DNA from: Oribacterium sp. UBA5894
GTDB taxonomy: Bacteria > Bacillota > Clostridia > Lachnospirales > Lachnospiraceae
Direction of reading: 5' to 3'
Length of the DNA stretch: 17,229 bases
Assembly (NCBI GenBank): GCA_002431355.1
Contig: DJEQ01000021.1
Location: 1-17,229, forward strand
A program made the position numbers and the translations under genes. The notes below the pieces were generated by a model, which was given only the letters and a program-made list of their open reading frames with translations, ran no database searches and had not been told where the DNA came from. Of this stretch, positions 14,452-17,229 are shown piece after piece. Positions within the stretch are counted from its first letter, which is position 1. The number at the start of each line of letters is the position of its first letter.

Positions 14452-15897
14452 ATGATGAAAGAGCATTCTGAAAACGATAAGAAAAAAACAAAGAAAGAAG
14501 TTCGTGGCGTGCAGGTTCTGCTCGCTGCTATGGGCATCGTGTGCCTCGGACTGCTCGGCACCGGCCTGGCGCTGCCACTTCGTCCGAGCTACTCGGCGTC
14601 GGAGAAACGGGCCCTTGCGGCCTTCCCAGCCGTGACGCGTGCATCGCTCCTTTCTGGACAGTATTTTACAGATCTCACGAGCTGGTTCTCCGACACCTTT
14701 CCAGGACGGGAGACGCTCCTCACGCTCGGCGCGAAGGTGGAAAGTCTATACGGTCCACAGGGAGACGCCTTCTACGGAAATGATACGCAGACGGTAGCTG
14801 ATACGATTCCGGAAACGGCGGAATCACTGGCACCGGTGATGGAGCTTGGCAGTGAAGAAGATTCGGAAGAAACCGCATCGGCGTCGGAGCTCCGTGCGGA
14901 TGCCTCTGCGGTGGAAGCACTCGACCAGTATGCTTCGCTCATTGAGACGAATGCCGACGGTACGCTGAAAGAAAAGAAGAGCGAGAAGGCCGAGGTGACC
15001 GGCGAGAAGGCGGGCAGTATCTATGTGACGAATCACTGCGGCTATGAAATCTACTACTATAATCAGGGTGGTGCGGTAAAGTATGCATCCATGATCAATA
15101 CCTACCAGGCGCGCTTCCCACAGTGCACGGTTTATGACATTCTCGTACCGAACAGCTTCGGCGTCATGCTGGATGCAGGCACGCAGGCGGCGCTCGGCTC
15201 GAGCAATATGGAGGATGGCTTCAACTACATTTACAGCCTGATGGATCCGGCCGTTAAGAAGGTTTCGGTTTTTGACACGCTGCGGCAGCATAAGAGTGAG
15301 TACCTCTATTTTCATACGGATCATCACTGGACCGCGCTCGGGGCCTACTATGCCTACATGCGCTTCTGTGCGGCGAAGGGGATCGAGCCACACAGTCTCA
15401 GGGAGTATGAGAAGAAGAGCTTCGATGGCTTCTATGGCACCTTCTACTTCTCGACGAACCGTTCCGAGGCACTGAAGCAGAATCCGGATACGGTCGAGGC
15501 CTGGGTGCCGATGGCGACGAATCAGATGGAGTACATTGATTCGCTCGGAGAAAAGCATGAGGGACAGGTGATCGGGGACGTGACCGATGCGAATGCGGGC
15601 GATAAGTACAGCACCTTCATTCATGGCGACAACCCGCTGACGGTCATCCATAATCCGCTCCTTCACGATGGCTCGGCCTGCGTCCTCATCAAGGAGTCGT
15701 ATGGCAATGCCTTCGCCCCGTATCTGGTGGATCACTATGAGAACGTGTACGTCGTGGATTACCGCCATTACGAAGGAGATCTCGGCGCACTGATCGAAAA
15801 CTATGGCATCCAGGACATTATTTTCCTGAACAATGCAGTGGCCCTTTCGGAACGTGCGGCAGGTCTCATGCTGGGCCTTCTGGAGACAGGAAAGTAA
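14452..15897 (+). CDS. DHHW family protein (AlgJ/AlgX-like), predicted O-acetylation partner
   Basis: This 481-residue protein has a charged Lys-rich cytoplasmic start, one transmembrane helix at about residues 20-42, and a large extracytoplasmic domain. Its name-giving motif DHHW is at 290-293 in FHTDHHWTALGAYYAY. A candidate nucleophile S416 lies in IKESYGNAFAP, followed by YVVDYRHYEGDL. This resembles the SGNH-like arrangement of AlgJ/AlgX, which take acetyl groups from the MBOAT partner and transfer them to a polysaccharide. Members with DHHW in Firmicutes are mostly not studied biochemically, so the polymer acetylated here is unknown. A Glu/Ser/Ala-rich region at about 120-165 interrupts the domain. 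ATG codons at 14452 and 14455 are both possible after AGGAA. It is co-oriented with the MBOAT gene 141 bp away. Confidence 0.9.
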   Translation: MMKEHSENDKKKTKKEVRGVQVLLAAMGIVCLGLLGTGLALPLRPSYSASEKRALAAFPAVTRASLLSGQYFTDLTSWFSDTFPGRETLLTLGAKVESLYGPQGDAFYGNDTQTVADTIPETAESLAPVMELGSEEDSEETASASELRADASAVEALDQYASLIETNADGTLKEKKSEKAEVTGEKAGSIYVTNHCGYEIYYYNQGGAVKYASMINTYQARFPQCTVYDILVPNSFGVMLDAGTQAALGSSNMEDGFNYIYSLMDPAVKKVSVFDTLRQHKSEYLYFHTDHHWTALGAYYAYMRFCAAKGIEPHSLREYEKKSFDGFYGTFYFSTNRSEALKQNPDTVEAWVPMATNQMEYIDSLGEKHEGQVIGDVTDANAGDKYSTFIHGDNPLTVIHNPLLHDGSACVLIKESYGNAFAPYLVDHYENVYVVDYRHYEGDLGALIENYGIQDIIFLNNAVALSERAAGLMLGLLETGK

Positions 15898-15919
15898 GGA
15901 CCTTCACGTGTCTGAAGCT

Positions 15920-15964
15920 GCCAACTATATATAGGAATTGGGTCAGCTGTTGGCCACTATATAT
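15920..15964. repeat. Paired ACTATATAT motifs with flanking inverted repeat
   Basis: ACTATATAT occurs at 15924-15932 and 15956-15964, 32 bp apart (about three helical turns). GCCAAC (15920-15925) and GTTGGC (15949-15954) form an inverted repeat around the interval. The core resembles the cores of the array at 458-800 (for example ACTATATAC at 612). It lies in the 193-bp gap before murA, directly upstream of the promoter. Confidence 0.55.
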
Positions 15965-15994
15965 TGCTGCCTGGCGGCAAAAATGCACCCGTAC

Positions 15995-16023
15995 TTGAAA
16001 AAACGTGCGGGCTCACTTATAAT
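15995..16023 (+). promoter_or_regulatory. Predicted sigma-A promoter of murA
   Basis: TTGAAA (15995-16000) and TATAAT (16018-16023) are separated by exactly 17 bp, close to consensus. Transcription would start near 16030, giving a leader of about 61 nt. The -35 lies inside a small dyad, CCCGTAC (15988-15994) with GTGCGGG (16005-16011). Confidence 0.85.
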
Positions 16024-16051
16024 TTATAAGATTTAGTAATATGAATAATGC

Positions 16052-16076
16052 CGTTCCTATGCGCTTGCATGGAACG
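16052..16076 (+). other. murA leader hairpin next to the ribosome site
   Basis: CGTTCC-ATGC (16052-16062, with T16058 bulged) pairs with GCAT-GGAACG (16067-16076) around a GCTT tetraloop. AGGAG begins six bases after the stem (16082-16086). It may stabilise the mRNA 5' end or affect ribosome loading. Confidence 0.6.
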
Positions 16077-16090
16077 CTTACAGGAGATAT

Positions 16091-17229
16091 ATGGAACAGT
16101 TTATCATGAAAGGTGGCACCCCACTTCGCGGCGAGGTCGTGATCGGTGGAGCGAAAAATGCCGCACTGGGCATCATCGCAGGTACCCTCTTAACAGATGA
16201 AGATGTGATTATAGAAAACCTGCCGGACGTGCGGGACATCAATGTCATGCTGGAAGCACTGAAGGAGATCGGGGCAGTCGTGGAGCGCATCGATCGCCAT
16301 ACTGCAAGAATCAGTGCAGCCCATGTACAGAGTGTATCGATTGACGATGAGTTCATCCGAAAGATCCGGGCTTCCTACTATTTTATCGGTGCACTGCTCG
16401 GAAAGCACCATATGGCCAATGTTCCCCTTCCGGGAGGCTGTGCCATTGGCTCGCGTCCGATCGACCAGCACATCAAGGGCTTCCGTGCCCTGGGCGCCAA
16501 GGTAGAAATCCGAAACGGCTGCGTGCAGGCCGATGCAGGAGAGGGTCTTCGGGCTTCCCACATTTATCTCGATGTCGTTTCCGTTGGTGCAACCATCAAC
16601 ATCATGCTGGCATCGGTTCTTGCGGAAGGACGTACCATCATTGAAAATGTCGCAAAGGAGCCGCACATCGTCGATGTGGCAAACTTCCTGAATTCGATGG
16701 GCGCCAATATCAAGGGCGCCGGTACGGACACGATCCGCATCCGCGGTGTACATCGCCTCCACGGCACGACCTATGCCGTTATTCCGGATCAGATTGAAGC
16801 CGGAACCTTCATGTGTGCAGCAGCGGCGACCCGCGGGGACATCCTGATTAAAAATGTCATTCCGAAGCACCTCGAGTCGATCACGGCGAAGCTCCTCGAG
16901 ATGGGCAATACCGTCTACGAGTACGATGAGGCAGTCCGCGTGATTGGTGCCGAGGTACAGCATCCGACCGATGTCAAGACCCTCCCATATCCAGGCTTTC
17001 CAACGGATATGCAGCCGCAGATGTCCGTGACCCTGGCGCTCGCGGATGGTACCTCCGTGGTGACAGAGTCCATCTTCGAAAACCGTTTTAAGTACGTGGA
17101 TGAGCTCGCACGTATGGGCTCCAACATTAAGGTCGAGGGCAATGTCTCTGTCATTGATGGCGTGAAGCGCTTCACTGGCGCCAGCGTCAATGCACTGGAT
17201 CTTCGTGCAGGTGCGGCCCTCGTCATTGC
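16091..17229 (+). CDS. murA: UDP-N-acetylglucosamine 1-carboxyvinyltransferase, 3' truncated by window
   Basis: This cytoplasmic enzyme catalyses the first committed step of peptidoglycan synthesis, transferring enolpyruvate from PEP to UDP-GlcNAc. The ATG at 16091 follows AGGAG by four bases, and the protein opens with the family N-terminus (MEQFIMKGG...GEVVIGGAKNAALG). 379 complete codons are visible and the frame runs off the end; about 40-50 residues are missing from a usual length near 420. Key residues are K22 in GAKNAA; C117 in GGCAIGSRP, the PEP-binding Cys that fosfomycin alkylates; and D306 in PGFPTDMQPQ, the equivalent of D305 in E. coli. The cysteine predicts a fosfomycin-sensitive enzyme. 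Firmicutes often carry two paralogues (MurA and MurZ), and I cannot tell which this is. It has its own promoter. Confidence 0.96.
   Translation, partial: MEQFIMKGGTPLRGEVVIGGAKNAALGIIAGTLLTDEDVIIENLPDVRDINVMLEALKEIGAVVERIDRHTARISAAHVQSVSIDDEFIRKIRASYYFIGALLGKHHMANVPLPGGCAIGSRPIDQHIKGFRALGAKVEIRNGCVQADAGEGLRASHIYLDVVSVGATINIMLASVLAEGRTIIENVAKEPHIVDVANFLNSMGANIKGAGTDTIRIRGVHRLHGTTYAVIPDQIEAGTFMCAAAATRGDILIKNVIPKHLESITAKLLEMGNTVYEYDEAVRVIGAEVQHPTDVKTLPYPGFPTDMQPQMSVTLALADGTSVVTESIFENRFKYVDELARMGSNIKVEGNVSVIDGVKRFTGASVNALDLRAGAALVI

Noticed and set aside
16041..16109. 22-codon leader ORF overlapping the murA start
   Set aside because: No ribosome site and no recognisable leader-peptide feature; likely chance.

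Overview
The window looks like a chromosomal segment of a Gram-positive anaerobe in the Clostridia, most likely Lachnospiraceae. The support is inferential: lipoproteins with a Thr/Ala/Glu-rich linker after the lipid-anchored Cys, AGGAGG-type ribosome sites, a TraX-type membrane protein, a short SRP RNA of about 115 nt, and moderately GC-rich coding DNA interrupted by AT-rich intergenic tracts. Every gene I can support is on the + strand. No phage, transposase, CRISPR array or recognisable defence system is present.

Layout. (1) 2-385 is the 3' end of a UvrD/PcrA-type helicase gene. (2) 386-1005 is a 620-bp non-coding stretch. It holds the most unusual structure in the window: about five degenerate tandem units of roughly 73 bp, each with two oppositely oriented CGTATATA-type cores. 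A GC-rich direct repeat, a hairpin and the metG promoter follow. (3) 1006-4771 is a housekeeping cluster: methionyl-tRNA synthetase (metG), a TraX family membrane protein and a TatD-family metal-dependent hydrolase. (4) 4923-8753 holds an M13 metallopeptidase lipoprotein and a two-gene ABC-2 type exporter. (5) 8754-9154 is a regulatory region with two AAACCGGTTT-like dyads 43 bp apart, upstream of a complete TRAP transporter (9155-12122) in the order binding protein, large membrane subunit, small membrane subunit. (6) 12206-12320 is the SRP RNA gene, with its own promoter and a run of Ts at the end. (7) 12559-15897 is a two-gene surface O-acylation module: an AlgI/DltB-like MBOAT protein and a DHHW/AlgJ-like membrane-anchored protein. 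(8) 16091 to the window end is murA, with a near-consensus promoter, cut off before its stop.

How the parts work together. metG, the SRP RNA and murA are core functions (translation, protein targeting, peptidoglycan precursor synthesis). The TRAP transporter probably imports an organic or sugar acid under control of the two upstream dyads. The MBOAT/DHHW pair is expected to move acyl (probably acetyl) groups across the membrane onto an extracytoplasmic polymer. The ABC exporter substrate cannot be read from sequence.

The best candidate for something undescribed is the 73-bp dyad array upstream of metG. Secondary items are the paired operators at the TRAP promoter region, a metG leader that can hide its own ribosome site, a decayed duplicate of the tatD 3' end, and a 42-bp-period repeat between the SRP RNA and the MBOAT gene.
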